Source: Microbacterium terregens (GTDB lineage: Bacteria; Actinomycetota; Actinomycetes; Actinomycetales; Microbacteriaceae). From it: a stretch of DNA of 64,000 nt. The notes below the pieces were generated by a model. That model made no database searches. It saw only the letters and a program-made list of their open reading frames with translations, and had not been told where the DNA came from. Shown here piece by piece: positions 34,238 to 44,249 of the stretch (position 1 is its first letter; each line of letters begins with the position of its first letter). The stretch lies in contig NZ_BAAAWH010000001.1 of assembly GCF_039534975.1 (NCBI RefSeq), forward strand, positions 1,488,001 to 1,552,000, given 5' to 3'. The translations under genes were made by a program, and so were the position numbers.

Positions 34238-35215
34238 ATGACGCACACCGCCAATCCCTTCGGTCAGGTGCTCGTTGCGCTCGTCACTCCCATGGCGGCC
34301 GACGGCGAAGTCGATTGGCCCGCCGTCGAGAAGCACATGGACGACGTGATCACCGCGGGAGCCGACGGCATCGTCGTGACCGGCACGACCGGTGAGACGA
34401 GCACGCTGACGGATGCCGAGAAGATCCGCCTCGTCGAGGTCGGCAAGGACGTCGCCTCGGGTCGCGCCAAGATCATCACCGGCGGAGGGTCGAACGAGAC
34501 CGCGCACGCGATCGAGCTCTACAAAGCCAGCGAGAAGGTGGGCGCGGACGGCATCATGATCGTCACGCCGTATTACAACAAGCCGACGCAGGCGGGCGTC
34601 CTGACGCACTTCCGCCTCGTCGCCGATGCCACCGACCTGCCGGTCATCCTGTATGACATCCCCGGTCGGACCGGGGTGCCGATCCGTTACGAGACGATCC
34701 TCCGGATCGCGAAGCACCCGAACGTGCTGGCCATCAAGGACGCCAAGGGCGACTTCAGCGAGGTCAGCCGCGTGCTCAACCAGACCGACCTGATGTACTT
34801 CTCCGGCGATGACGCCAACGTGCTGCCGCATCTGTCGATCGGTGCCACCGGACTGATCGGGGTCACCGCCAACATCGCCGCGCAGCCCTACCGGGCGATC
34901 GTGGATGCCGTCAACCGTGGTGACCTCGCGGCGGCGACCGCCGCGCATCAGCAGCTCGAACCGCTCGTGCGCGCCGTGATGACACACGTACCCGGCACCG
35001 TGTCGGCGAAGTACATCCTCCACGGCCTCGGCCGGATCAGCAGCCCTCGTGTCCGCCTGCCCCTGGTCGGTCCCGAGGAGTGGGAGGCCGCCAAGATCGA
35101 GGACGAGCTCGCGCTGGTCCGCGACGTGCCCGGCGCCGATTTCTCCAACTTCCGTCCCGACCGCAACGCCGCCGCGGGCGGCGCACTGCCGAAGGTCCCA
35201 GGAACAACAAGATGA
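34238..35215 (+). CDS. dapA: 4-hydroxy-tetrahydrodipicolinate synthase
   Basis: 325 aa; condenses pyruvate and aspartate semialdehyde, first committed step of lysine/DAP synthesis. GTTGETSTL binds the substrate carboxylate, Tyr in LYDIPGRTGVP (about 139) is the catalytic tyrosine, and K167 in AIKDAKGD forms the Schiff base. TAGCCT (34226-34231) is 6 nt before the ATG, again leaderless. The 30-residue C-terminal extension after SRDV-like helices is Ala/Gly-rich. Confidence 0.95.
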   Translation: MTHTANPFGQVLVALVTPMAADGEVDWPAVEKHMDDVITAGADGIVVTGTTGETSTLTDAEKIRLVEVGKDVASGRAKIITGGGSNETAHAIELYKASEKVGADGIMIVTPYYNKPTQAGVLTHFRLVADATDLPVILYDIPGRTGVPIRYETILRIAKHPNVLAIKDAKGDFSEVSRVLNQTDLMYFSGDDANVLPHLSIGATGLIGVTANIAAQPYRAIVDAVNRGDLAAATAAHQQLEPLVRAVMTHVPGTVSAKYILHGLGRISSPRVRLPLVGPEEWEAAKIEDELALVRDVPGADFSNFRPDRNAAAGGALPKVPGTTR

Positions 35216-35256
35216 TGCGGCACGCGACCCGCTGAGCGGGGCGTGCACGCGAGCGC

Positions 35257-35272
35257 GGATGCTTCGGCATCC
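35257..35272 (+). repeat. GGATGC-ttcg-GCATCC hairpin immediately before the rnj ribosome site
   Basis: A 6-bp stem closed by a UUCG-type tetraloop ends 2 nt before the AGGAAGG ribosome site of rnj. No T-run, so an mRNA 5' structure is as likely as a terminator for dapA. Confidence 0.6.
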
Positions 35273-35287
35273 CCAGGAAGGTGACTG

Positions 35288-36964
35288 ATGCCCAGCACCG
35301 TGTACGACCCACCCGCCCTCGAGGCCGGAACATTGCGCGTGACCCCCCTCGGAGGGCTGGGGGAGATCGGCCGCAACATGACCGTCTTCGAATACGGTGG
35401 GAAACTTCTCATCGTCGACTGCGGCGTGCTGTTCCCCGAGGAGCACCAGCCCGGCGTCGACCTGATCCTGCCCGACTTCGAGCCGATCAAGAGCCGCCTC
35501 GACGATGTGGTCGGAGTCGTGCTCACGCACGGCCACGAGGACCACATCGGGGCGGTGCCGTACCTGCTGAAACTGAAGCAGGACATCCCCCTCATCGGCT
35601 CGGGCCTCACGCTCGCGCTGATCGAGGCGAAGCTCAAGGAACACCGCATCAAGCCGTACACCCTGACGGTGACCGAGGGTCAGCATGAGCGGATCGGACC
35701 GTTCGATCTGGAGTTCGTCGCGGTCAACCACTCGATCCCGGACGCGCTCGCGGTGGCCATCCGCACCCCCGCCGGCATGGTGCTGGCCACGGGCGACTTC
35801 AAGATGGACCAGCTGCCGCTCGACGGACGCCTCACTGACCTGCGCGCTTTCGCGCGACTGGGTGAGGAAGGCGTCGACCTGTTCCTGGTGGACTCGACCA
35901 ACGCCGACGTCCCCGGCTTCACCCCGCTGGAGCGCAGCATCGGTCCCGTGCTGGACCAGGTCATCGCCAAGGCGCCCCGTCGGGTGATCGTCGCGAGCTT
36001 CTCCAGTCATGTCCACCGCGTTCAGCAGGTTCTGGACGCCGCAGCGGCCAACGGCCGCCGGGTGGCGCTGCTCGGACGCAGCATGGTCCGCAACATGGGC
36101 ATCGCCGAGGACCTCGGATACCTGCACGTGCCTCAGGGCGTGTTCATCGACTACAAGAAGGCGCGTGACCTTCCCGACGACCAGATCGTCTACATGTCGA
36201 CGGGCTCCCAGGGAGAGCCGATGGCGGTGCTCAGCCGCATGGCGAACAACGACCACGAGATCGAGCCCGGTCCCGGGGACACCGTGATCCTCGCTTCCAG
36301 CCTCATCCCCGGCAATGAGAACGCGGTGTACCGCGTCATCGACGGGCTCACCAAGCTCGGAGCGAACGTCGTGCACAAGGGCAACGCCAAGGTGCACGTC
36401 TCCGGACACGCCGCGGCCGGCGAGCTGCTCTACTGCTACAACATCATCAAGCCGAAGAACGTCCTGCCCGTGCACGGCGAATACCGGCACCTCATGGCGA
36501 ATGCGCGACTCGCGCAGGACACCGGGATCCCGGCCGAACGGACCATCATCGGCGAGAACGGCACCGTGATCGACCTGAAGGACGGCGACGCGCGCGTCGT
36601 GGGCCAGCTCGACCTCGGCTTCGTCTACGTGGACGGCTCGACGGTGGGCGAGATCACCGAGGCGGACCTGAAGGATCGTCGCATCCTGGGCGAAGAGGGC
36701 TTCATCTCGGTCATCGTCGTGGTGGATGCCGCGACCGGCCGGATCATCACCGGTCCGGAGATCCACGCGCGCGGCTTCGCGGAGGACGACACGGTCTTCG
36801 ACAGCGTCAAGCCCAAGATCGCCGCGGCGCTCGCCGAGGCCGCCCAGTCCGGGGTTCGCGACTCGCGCGCTCTCTCCCAGGTCGTGCGACGCGTCATCGG
36901 CCGCTGGGTCAACCAGCAGCTGCGTCGCCGGCCCATGATCATCCCGCTGGTGATCGAGGCCTGA
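35288..36964 (+). CDS. rnj: Ribonuclease J
   Basis: 558 aa metallo-beta-lactamase/beta-CASP nuclease with endo- and 5'-exonuclease activity in mRNA and rRNA processing. The zinc motif is LTHGHEDHIGAVPYLL (HxHxDH). Beta-CASP blocks are VIVASFSSHVHRVQQ and STGSQGEPMAVLSRMA; SGHAAAGELLY is the late His motif. The C-terminal domain follows to residue 558. A strong AGGAAGG site precedes the ATG. With pnp it supplies much of the RNA decay machinery in this window. Confidence 0.95.
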   Translation: MPSTVYDPPALEAGTLRVTPLGGLGEIGRNMTVFEYGGKLLIVDCGVLFPEEHQPGVDLILPDFEPIKSRLDDVVGVVLTHGHEDHIGAVPYLLKLKQDIPLIGSGLTLALIEAKLKEHRIKPYTLTVTEGQHERIGPFDLEFVAVNHSIPDALAVAIRTPAGMVLATGDFKMDQLPLDGRLTDLRAFARLGEEGVDLFLVDSTNADVPGFTPLERSIGPVLDQVIAKAPRRVIVASFSSHVHRVQQVLDAAAANGRRVALLGRSMVRNMGIAEDLGYLHVPQGVFIDYKKARDLPDDQIVYMSTGSQGEPMAVLSRMANNDHEIEPGPGDTVILASSLIPGNENAVYRVIDGLTKLGANVVHKGNAKVHVSGHAAAGELLYCYNIIKPKNVLPVHGEYRHLMANARLAQDTGIPAERTIIGENGTVIDLKDGDARVVGQLDLGFVYVDGSTVGEITEADLKDRRILGEEGFISVIVVVDAATGRIITGPEIHARGFAEDDTVFDSVKPKIAAALAEAAQSGVRDSRALSQVVRRVIGRWVNQQLRRRPMIIPLVIEA

Positions 36965-36995
36965 GCAACGCTCGGGATGCCGGTACTATCGCGCG

Positions 36996-37487
36996 ATGGC
37001 ATCCTTCAGCGTCCGCCCGGCCGTCCAAGCCGACGGCGGCTTCCTCGGCGACATGGTCGTGGAAGCCGCCAACTGGCGGCCGGGTGCGGCGCTTCCGAAG
37101 CATCAGGTGATCACCTCTCCGGAGCACAGCCGTTACGTGTCCGGGTGGCAGCGTCCCACTGATGTCGGGTTTCTCGCGCTCGATGGGGCCGGCGCGCCCA
37201 TCGGCGCGGCGTGGTACCGACTGCTGCCGCGCAGCGATCCGGGGTTCGGCTACGTCGGGACGGGCGTTCCGGAGCTCATCATCGGCGTGCGACCGATCTG
37301 GCGCGCGCACGGCGTGGGCAGAGCGCTCCTGCAGTCCCTCACCGAGCGGGCTCGCGCGGATGGCTACGCCCGCCTGAGCCTGAGCGTGGAACGGGGCAAT
37401 TTCGCTGTGACGCTGTACCGCAGCGAAGGGTTCGCGGTGACGCAGAGCGGCTTCGGGCGCGACACGATGGTCAAGATCCTGCGCTGA
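36996..37487 (+). CDS. GNAT family N-acetyltransferase
   Basis: 163 aa. The acetyl-CoA loop is IIGVRPIWRAHGVGRALLQSLTERA, followed by LSLSVERGNFAVTLYRSEGF, the RimI-like C-terminal pattern. Acceptor unknown. TACTAT at 36984-36989 lies 6 nt before the ATG: leaderless. It sits between rnj and ftsK on the same strand but has its own promoter. Confidence 0.9.
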   Translation: MASFSVRPAVQADGGFLGDMVVEAANWRPGAALPKHQVITSPEHSRYVSGWQRPTDVGFLALDGAGAPIGAAWYRLLPRSDPGFGYVGTGVPELIIGVRPIWRAHGVGRALLQSLTERARADGYARLSLSVERGNFAVTLYRSEGFAVTQSGFGRDTMVKILR

Positions 37488-37562
37488 TCCGCGACCGGGG
37501 CCGAGTGGGTACGGTCGCGTCGTTGCGGGCTTTTTCGGCTCTGTCGACGTAGCGTGGAGGTC

Positions 37563-40205
37563 ATGGCCAGGAGCTCAAGCCCGACCAAGAATGGTCGTGC
37601 GCCCGCGAACGCGTCTTCGTCGCGCGCCCGCAAGCCCGCGCCCGCTCCCAAACGATACGTCGGCGAGGACGAGAAACCGCCTCTGCTCGTGCGCGCCTGG
37701 ATGGGCCTCGCCCACGCCACCGGCGGCCTGTTCCGGGCCTTCGGGCCCGAGACGCTGGAGAAGGACCAACGGCGGGACGGCCTGCCATTCCTGATCGTGC
37801 TGCTGGCGATCGCCGGCGCCGTCAACGAGTGGTTCTTCATCGGCAGCGAAATCGCGCGCAACGTCAGTGCCTATACGACCGGTGGCCTCGTCGGCCGCGT
37901 GGCGTTCGTCTTGCCGGTGCTGCTGCTCCTGCTCGCGGGCTGGCTGTTCCGGCATCCGGCATCGGTGCACGACAACGGCCGCATCGGCATCGGATTCACG
38001 CTGTTCGTGGTCACGGTCGCCGGGTTCTGCCACGTGGGCGGAGGCCGCCCGCAGCCCCGGGAGGGCCTGCCCGCTTTGAGCGACGCCGGAGGAGTCTTCG
38101 GATGGATGGTGGGGGAGCCGCTCGCGCTGCTGATCACCGACATCGGTGCGTGCGCCGTGCTCGGGGTCCTGACGGCGCTCAGCATCCTGATCCTCACGAA
38201 GACGCCGCCGAACCGCATCGGTCGGCGGTTGGGCGATCTGTACGCGTGGATGTTCGATGCGGAGCGTCCGCAGCCGGCGCCCGCGGACGCCGAAGCCGAC
38301 TCCGCGGACGAGGATTCTTCGCTGCCCTGGTGGCGCCGCAACAAGACCGGTCGCGAGAAGGACGTCGACAGCGGGATCGGGTCGCAGGACCTGACCGAGT
38401 TGCTGACTCCCGGAGCGAGTCAGGGCGGGTTCGAGCAGGCCGCGGTGACCATACCCCCGCCGCCCGTTCCGTCCGAGGCGCTCACCGAGGTCATCGAGCC
38501 CATCCCGGTCTCCACCGGCTCGCGCGGGGCGCGCAAGGCCGACACCGCCCTTCGCGACGACGAGAGCGCCGGGCCCCCGGATGACGGCGTACTGCCCGGA
38601 CTGTCCGGACTCGGTGGCGACAGCCCGCGCCAGGCGCCGTCGGCCACGTACCGGTTGCCGTCGGTCGAGGCGCTGGCGGCGGGCACACCGCACAAGACGC
38701 GTTCGGCGGCCAATGACTCCGTCGTGGCCGCGATCACGAGCGTCCTGCAGCAGTTCCAGGTCGATGCCCGGGTGACGGGGTTCTCCCGCGGACCCACGGT
38801 GACCCAATACGAGATCGAGGTCGGGCATGGCGTGAAGGTCGAGCGCATCACCGCGCTGACCAACAACATCGCCTACGCCGTGGCATCCAACGAAGTGCGC
38901 ATCCTGGCTCCGATCCCCGGCAAGAGCGCCATCGGCGTGGAGATCCCCAACGCGGATCGCGAGATCGTGACGCTCGGCGACGTGCTCCGCTCGGCGGCCG
39001 CACAGAAGGCCACCCATCCGATGACGATCGGCGTCGGCAAGGACGTCGGTGGCGGCTACGTCGTCGCGAACCTCGCGAAGATGCCCCACCTGCTCGTGGC
39101 CGGCTCCACCGGCTCAGGCAAGTCCAGCTTCGTCAACTCGATGATCACGAGCCTTCTCATGCAGGCCAAGCCGTCGGACGTCCGCATGGTGCTGATCGAC
39201 CCGAAGCGTGTGGAACTGACCTCGTACGCCGGCGTGCCGCACCTGATCACGCCCATCATCACGAACCCGAAGAAGGCGGCCGAGGCGCTGCAGTGGGTCG
39301 TGAAGGAGATGGACATGCGGTACGACGACCTCGCGTCGTTCGGCTACCGCCACATCGACGACTTCAACCGCGCGGTGGTCGCGGGCGAGGTGGTGCTGCC
39401 CCCCGGCAGCGAGCGGGTCCTCAAGCCCTACCCGTACCTGCTCGTCGTCGTCGATGAGCTGGCCGACCTGATGATGGTGGCCCCGCGGGATGTCGAGGAC
39501 TCCATCGTCCGCATCACCCAGCTCGCCCGCGCGTCCGGCATCCACCTCGTGCTGGCCACGCAGCGTCCGTCGGTCGATGTCGTGACCGGGCTGATCAAGG
39601 CGAACGTGCCGTCGCGCCTGGCTTTCGCAGTGACGAGCGTCACCGACTCCCGCGTCATCCTCGACCAGCCCGGGGCCGACCGGCTGATCGGGCAGGGGGA
39701 CGCGCTCTTCCTGCCGATGGGAACGTCCAAGGCCATCCGCGTGCAGGGCGCGTGGGTGAGCGAGGCCGAGATCGAGCGGGTCGTCAAGCACGTCACCGCT
39801 CAGGCGCGGCCGGAGTATCGCGAGGTCGCCGTCGCGACGGAGAAGAAGGAGATCGACGCCGACATCGGCGACGACCTCGAGCTGCTGCTGGCCGCCACCG
39901 AGCTCATCGTATCGACACAGTTCGGCTCCACTTCGATGCTCCAGCGCAAGCTTCGCGTGGGATTCGCGAAGGCGGGCCGTCTCATGGACCTGCTCGAATC
40001 CCGCGAGATCGTCGGCCCGTCCGAAGGCTCCAAGGCCCGTGACGTCCTGGTCTCCGTGGAACAGCTCCCCGAGGTGCTCGGACGACTCCGCGGCGACGAC
40101 GCTCCGTCGCGCACCGCCGACCCGGTGGACGCCCAGTTCGAGGGACTCCTCGAGGTCGAAGCCGAGGGCGACGACGATGCCTGGGGCCTGACGGGGCGTG
40201 ACTGA
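37563..40205 (+). CDS. ftsK: DNA translocase FtsK
   Basis: 880 aa septal ATPase that pumps DNA toward the terminus during division. Basic N-terminal tail, four membrane helices (about residues 75-215), an acidic/Pro linker (about 235-370), then the motor: alpha domain, Walker [11 protein letters not shown] (about 513-522), Walker [14 protein letters not shown] and RLAFAVTS. The C-terminal gamma winged helix ([22 protein letters not shown]) reads orienting sequences. TAGCGT (37550-37555) lies 7 nt before the ATG and is followed by GGAGG, so both leaderless and SD-assisted starts are possible. Confidence 0.97.
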   Translation: MARSSSPTKNGRAPANASSSRARKPAPAPKRYVGEDEKPPLLVRAWMGLAHATGGLFRAFGPETLEKDQRRDGLPFLIVLLAIAGAVNEWFFIGSEIARNVSAYTTGGLVGRVAFVLPVLLLLLAGWLFRHPASVHDNGRIGIGFTLFVVTVAGFCHVGGGRPQPREGLPALSDAGGVFGWMVGEPLALLITDIGACAVLGVLTALSILILTKTPPNRIGRRLGDLYAWMFDAERPQPAPADAEADSADEDSSLPWWRRNKTGREKDVDSGIGSQDLTELLTPGASQGGFEQAAVTIPPPPVPSEALTEVIEPIPVSTGSRGARKADTALRDDESAGPPDDGVLPGLSGLGGDSPRQAPSATYRLPSVEALAAGTPHKTRSAANDSVVAAITSVLQQFQVDARVTGFSRGPTVTQYEIEVGHGVKVERITALTNNIAYAVASNEVRILAPIPGKSAIGVEIPNADREIVTLGDVLRSAAAQKATHPMTIGVGKDVGGGYVVANLAKMPHLLVAGSTGSGKSSFVNSMITSLLMQAKPSDVRMVLIDPKRVELTSYAGVPHLITPIITNPKKAAEALQWVVKEMDMRYDDLASFGYRHIDDFNRAVVAGEVVLPPGSERVLKPYPYLLVVVDELADLMMVAPRDVEDSIVRITQLARASGIHLVLATQRPSVDVVTGLIKANVPSRLAFAVTSVTDSRVILDQPGADRLIGQGDALFLPMGTSKAIRVQGAWVSEAEIERVVKHVTAQARPEYREVAVATEKKEIDADIGDDLELLLAATELIVSTQFGSTSMLQRKLRVGFAKAGRLMDLLESREIVGPSEGSKARDVLVSVEQLPEVLGRLRGDDAPSRTADPVDAQFEGLLEVEAEGDDDAWGLTGRD

Positions 40206-40206
40206 C

Positions 40207-40779
40207 ATGGCGGTGCCGCGCCAGCTGCCCAACGCGATCACGATCGTGCGCATCCTGTGCGCGCCGGTCTTCCTCTGGCTGCTGCTGGCCGACGGCGGAG
40301 CCGACGGAGCGCTGCGATGGTGGGCGGCGGTGCTGTTCATCGTGGCGATCGCCACCGACGGCATCGACGGGTACATCGCCCGTCGGTACGAGATCGTCAC
40401 CGATCTCGGCAAACTTCTCGATCCGATCGCCGACAAGGTGCTCACCGGATTCGCCTTCATCGGGCTCTCCATCCTCGGGGAGCTGCCTTGGTGGATCACG
40501 ATCGTCGTGCTCATCCGCGAGGTCGGGATCACCGTGCACCGGCTGGTCGTCGCCGGCGACCACGTCGTCGCCGCCGCATGGATGGGCAAGCTCAAGACGG
40601 TCGCTCAGGCGGTGGCGCTGTCGCTCGCCCTCGTGCCGCTGTGGACACTGGTCGGCGACTGGATCTTCTGGGTCAACGGGGTGACGATGACGATCGCCGT
40701 GGTGCTCACGGTCGCCAGCGGCATCGACTACGTCCTCACCGAACTGCGCGCGGCGCGTCGGGGTCGGAGCGTCGCGTGA
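40207..40779 (+). CDS. pgsA: CDP-diacylglycerol-glycerol-3-phosphate 3-phosphatidyltransferase
   Basis: 190 aa membrane enzyme making phosphatidylglycerophosphate. The CDP-alcohol phosphotransferase motif is complete: DGIDGYIARRYEIVTDLGKLLDPIADK (D-G-x2-A-R-x8-G-x3-D-x3-D), after the first helix. Four further helices follow. ATG at 40207 is 1 nt after the ftsK stop; an in-frame GTG at 40198 is possible. Its stop overlaps the next start. Confidence 0.93.
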   Translation: MAVPRQLPNAITIVRILCAPVFLWLLLADGGADGALRWWAAVLFIVAIATDGIDGYIARRYEIVTDLGKLLDPIADKVLTGFAFIGLSILGELPWWITIVVLIREVGITVHRLVVAGDHVVAAAWMGKLKTVAQAVALSLALVPLWTLVGDWIFWVNGVTMTIAVVLTVASGIDYVLTELRAARRGRSVA

Positions 40780-41270
40780 CGGATGCCGCGTCCTCCGCGG
40801 CACGCGAGCTCATCGAGCGCCTCGTCGCGCGCGGTTGGAGTCTCGCCGTCGCCGAGTCGCTGACCGGGGGATCGGTGACGGCATCCCTCGTCTCCGTCCC
40901 CGGAGCCTCGGCCTGCCTGCGCGGCGGACTGGTGGCCTATGCCACCGACCTCAAACACAGCCTGCTGCGCGTGGACCCGGACCTGCTCGCCACAGAGGGT
41001 CCGGTGCACCCGGACGTAGCGCGGCAGATGGCCCTCGGGGTGCGCGAACTCGCCGGCCACGGCGGGGTCGCCGCGGACGTGGGCATCGCCACGACGGGCG
41101 TCGCCGGCCCGGCAACGCAGGGCGGCCGGCCGGTGGGCACCGTCTACATCGCGGTCGCCACCCCGCTCACCGTGCGCGTCGAGGCTTTCGCCTTCGGCGG
41201 GACGCGGGAGCAGATCCGATCCGAGGCAGCCCGCACGGCCCTGGCGATCGCCGTCGATGAGGTGGCGTGA
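40776..41270 (+). CDS. CinA-family protein (nicotinamide-nucleotide amidohydrolase domain)
   Basis: 164 aa, only the C-terminal CinA/PncC domain. AVAESLTGGSVTASL, VVAYATDLKHSLL-like GGLVAYATDLKHS and IATTGVAGPATQGGRPVGTVYIAV are the family blocks. PncC-type enzymes deamidate NMN in pyridine nucleotide recycling. GTG start overlapping the pgsA stop (GTGA). Conserved position before the recA cluster, as in many bacteria. Confidence 0.92.
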   Translation: MTDAASSAARELIERLVARGWSLAVAESLTGGSVTASLVSVPGASACLRGGLVAYATDLKHSLLRVDPDLLATEGPVHPDVARQMALGVRELAGHGGVAADVGIATTGVAGPATQGGRPVGTVYIAVATPLTVRVEAFAFGGTREQIRSEAARTALAIAVDEVA

Positions 41271-41283
41271 GCGCAACTGCCCG

Positions 41284-41298
41284 CGAGGGAATACCTCG
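41284..41298 (+). promoter_or_regulatory. Palindrome in the clgR upstream region
   Basis: CGAGG-GAATA-CCTCG, a perfect 5-bp-arm repeat with a 5-nt spacer in the 158-bp gap before clgR. ClgR homologues autoregulate from upstream palindromes; whether this is the site is unproven. Confidence 0.35.
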
Positions 41299-41428
41299 TG
41301 TTTCGGGTCGGTTACATTCCGCGATTCCCACCCATTCCACAGCCCGCGGGATTAGATTGGCGTCAACCGGTGTTGTACCGTTATCCACCCGGAAACAGAG
41401 TCGAGCAGAAGTGAGGAGGGGGGACCAG

Positions 41429-41737
41429 ATGATACTTGTACGTCAAGAGATCGGCGAAGTCCTTCGTGACTTCCGGCAGCAGAAAGGCCGCACCCTCCGT
41501 CAGGTCGCCAGTCGTGCGAGCGTGGCTCTGGGCTATCTGAGTGAAGTCGAGCGCGGTCAGAAAGAAGCGTCGAGCGAGATTCTTGCGTCGGTCGCCGAAG
41601 CGCTCGACGTTCCCATCTCGACGATCATGCGTGAAGTCGGAGACCGGATCTCCGTCATCGAAGGCATCCATTCCTTCCCCGATGTCGTGCCCGACGATCT
41701 CGTCGCCTCCGTCGACGCCGAACTCTCGCTTCGCTGA
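41429..41737 (+). CDS. clgR: ClgR-type helix-turn-helix transcriptional regulator
   Basis: 102 aa. XRE-type HTH in GRTLRQVASRASVALGYLSEVERGQKEASSEIL, followed by VAEALDVPISTIMREVGD; this is almost the textbook ClgR sequence. ClgR activates clp protease and other stress genes in actinobacteria and is itself a Clp substrate; the C-terminus here ends SLR rather than in a small-apolar dipeptide. ATG at 41429 after GAGGAGG. The position cinA-clgR-DUF3046-recA is conserved in the order. Confidence 0.9.
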   Translation: MILVRQEIGEVLRDFRQQKGRTLRQVASRASVALGYLSEVERGQKEASSEILASVAEALDVPISTIMREVGDRISVIEGIHSFPDVVPDDLVASVDAELSLR

Positions 41738-41814
41738 GTGCCGCGTGCCGGTGCACAACCGCCCGTCGAGGGCGCTCAGAACCGCGCGTGAACGCCTGAA
41801 CCAGCGGGAGAACC

Positions 41815-42039
41815 ATGCGACGCAGTGAGTTCGAGCGTGCCGTCCGAGATGAATTCGGTCCGAATGGCAGTGCCCTGATCGCGGACCTCGTGCTGACCGG
41901 AGTCGGAAACCGCACGGCTGCACAGGCTCTGGATGCCGGCATCCCCGCTCGCGAGGTATGGCTCGCTCTGTGCGCGGAGACCGACGTTCCGCCCGAGCGG
42001 CGCTACGGCGTCGGGCGGGTCGAGGCGAAGGGACGCTGA
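41815..42039 (+). CDS. DUF3046 protein
   Basis: 74 aa. RRSEFERAVRDEFG and NRTAAQALDAGIPAREVWLALCAETDVPPERRYG match the DUF3046 family found upstream of recA in actinobacteria. The domain looks like a small helical, possibly DNA-binding, protein; no function is known. It follows clgR by 77 nt and precedes the tandem repeat block. Confidence 0.9.
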   Translation: MRRSEFERAVRDEFGPNGSALIADLVLTGVGNRTAAQALDAGIPAREVWLALCAETDVPPERRYGVGRVEAKGR

Positions 42040-42071
42040 CGAGCGGCGCCGGTCCGTCTCGGCGCTGCCTC

Positions 42072-42266
42072 CGATCCCGCGGCGTGTCGTCGTGTCTCGA
42101 TACGCGCGCTGCGCGCGCTACTCGACCTCCGATCCCGCGGCGTGTCGTCGTGTCTCGATACGCGCGCTGCGCGCGCTACTCGACAACCGATCCCGCGGCG
42201 TGTCGTCGTGTCTCGATACGCGCGCTGCGCGCGCTACTCGACAACCGATCCCGCGGCGTGTCGTCG
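42072..42266. repeat. 58-bp tandem repeat, three full copies and a 21-nt partial
   Basis: Units begin at 42072, 42130 and 42188; a fourth stops at about 42266. Units 1 and 2 differ at two bases near their ends. Each contains a hairpin: TCGA, 3 nt, GCGCGC, TGC, GCGCGC, 3 nt, TCGA, the type of short palindrome (GTCTCGATACGC...CTACTCGAC) scattered through Microbacteriaceae genomes. The open frames across it encode a repeated peptide and are not genes. It fills most of the 444-bp gap between DUF3046 and recA. Confidence 0.95.
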
Positions 42267-42279
42267 AAGATCTGTTCGA
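42264..42279. promoter_or_regulatory. LexA box in recA promoter
   Basis: TCGAAGATCTGTTCGA has perfect TCGAA/TTCGA arms and fits the actinobacterial SOS box TCGAAC-N4-GTTCGA except at one central position. It lies just upstream of the -10 candidate TAGGCT (42289-42294), where LexA would block RNA polymerase. Its first three bases are also the end of the partial fourth repeat. The recA leader to 42484 holds no gene that I can support. Confidence 0.85.
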
Positions 42280-42483
42280 TAGCCGACCTAGGCTTCTGCA
42301 CAGAAGGTGTCGGAAGCGTGGTTGTCCACACGTCAGGGAGAGGCGAAGACGCGATGTCGGAGCCCGCCCCTAGCGTGAACCACGTCAGATGACACCACAC
42401 GCCTTGTCGCAGCATCCTCTCCGACCCTCGGGGTGGAGCGCGACAGCCTACAGGCGACGGAACGCGAGCATAAGGAGCACGCC

Positions 42484-43532
<1,049 letters not shown>

Positions 43533-43533
<1 letters not shown>

Positions 43534-44192
43534 TGATCTCCCACGAAGGTGACGGGGGCGAGCGACTCGCCCCCGTCACCTACCTGCCCGGGGCCGAGCC
43601 GGCCGACAAGCAACCAGTGCGCTGGACGATCCCCCTCGAGCCCACTGCGGGCGAGGACGTCGGCGCCGAACTCTCGGTCGACGATGAAGATGACGAACAG
43701 GTGGGTTCCTCCGCTGAGGACGCCGACGCGCTCCTGACGCGTCGGCTTCGCCGCAGCGCACTCTCCGAGCGAGAGGCACGCACCTTCCTCGCGCAGCGCG
43801 GTGTCGCACCCGCCATCGTCGAGGCCACGGTCGAGCGCTTCATCAGTCGCGGCTGGATCGACGACGCCGTCCTGGCGGAGCAGCTGCTGTACGCGGGTAC
43901 GAGTCGCAAGGGTCAGGGACGCCGCGCGATCGCGCAAACGCTCAGCACGCGCGGAATCGCCAGAGACGTGGCGGACGCGGCGCTCGCTGCGCTTCCCGAC
44001 GATGACGATGAGCGGGCGCTGGAGTACGCACGCAGCAAGGCCAACGGGCTGCGCAGCTACGACATGGACACCGCCATGCGGCGCCTGATGGGTCAGCTCG
44101 CGCGACGCGGATACTCAGGATCGGCGGCATCCACCGCAGCGCGTACGGCCCTCACCGAGCAACGCGGCGGGGGCGGCGTTCAGTTCCGCTGA
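43533..44192 (+). CDS. recX: Regulatory protein RecX
   Basis: 219 aa. Three-helix RecX repeats begin at about residue 68: RRLRRSALSEREARTFLAQRGVAP, ERFISRGWIDDAVLAEQLL and ARSKANGLRSYDMDTAMRRLMGQLARRGYS. RecX caps RecA filaments. The first 65 residues are an acidic, probably disordered extension. ATG overlaps the recA TGA by 1 base, giving the usual recA-recX coupling. Confidence 0.93.
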
Positions 44193-44249
44193 CCGCCCGC
44201 CATGGGCGGACGCTCACGTTACGGTGGACAGGAGCGCGACGGGGGCGAA

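Noticed and set aside
33962..36766. 934-codon minus-strand frame opposite dapA and rnj
   Set aside because: It covers two well-identified + strand genes and has the low-complexity DDE/HR composition of an antisense shadow.
41933..42392. Overlapping 140-150-aa reading frames across the tandem repeat
   Set aside because: They encode a repeated Arg/Ser/Cys peptide generated by the 58-bp repeat, in two frames at once, with no ribosome site.
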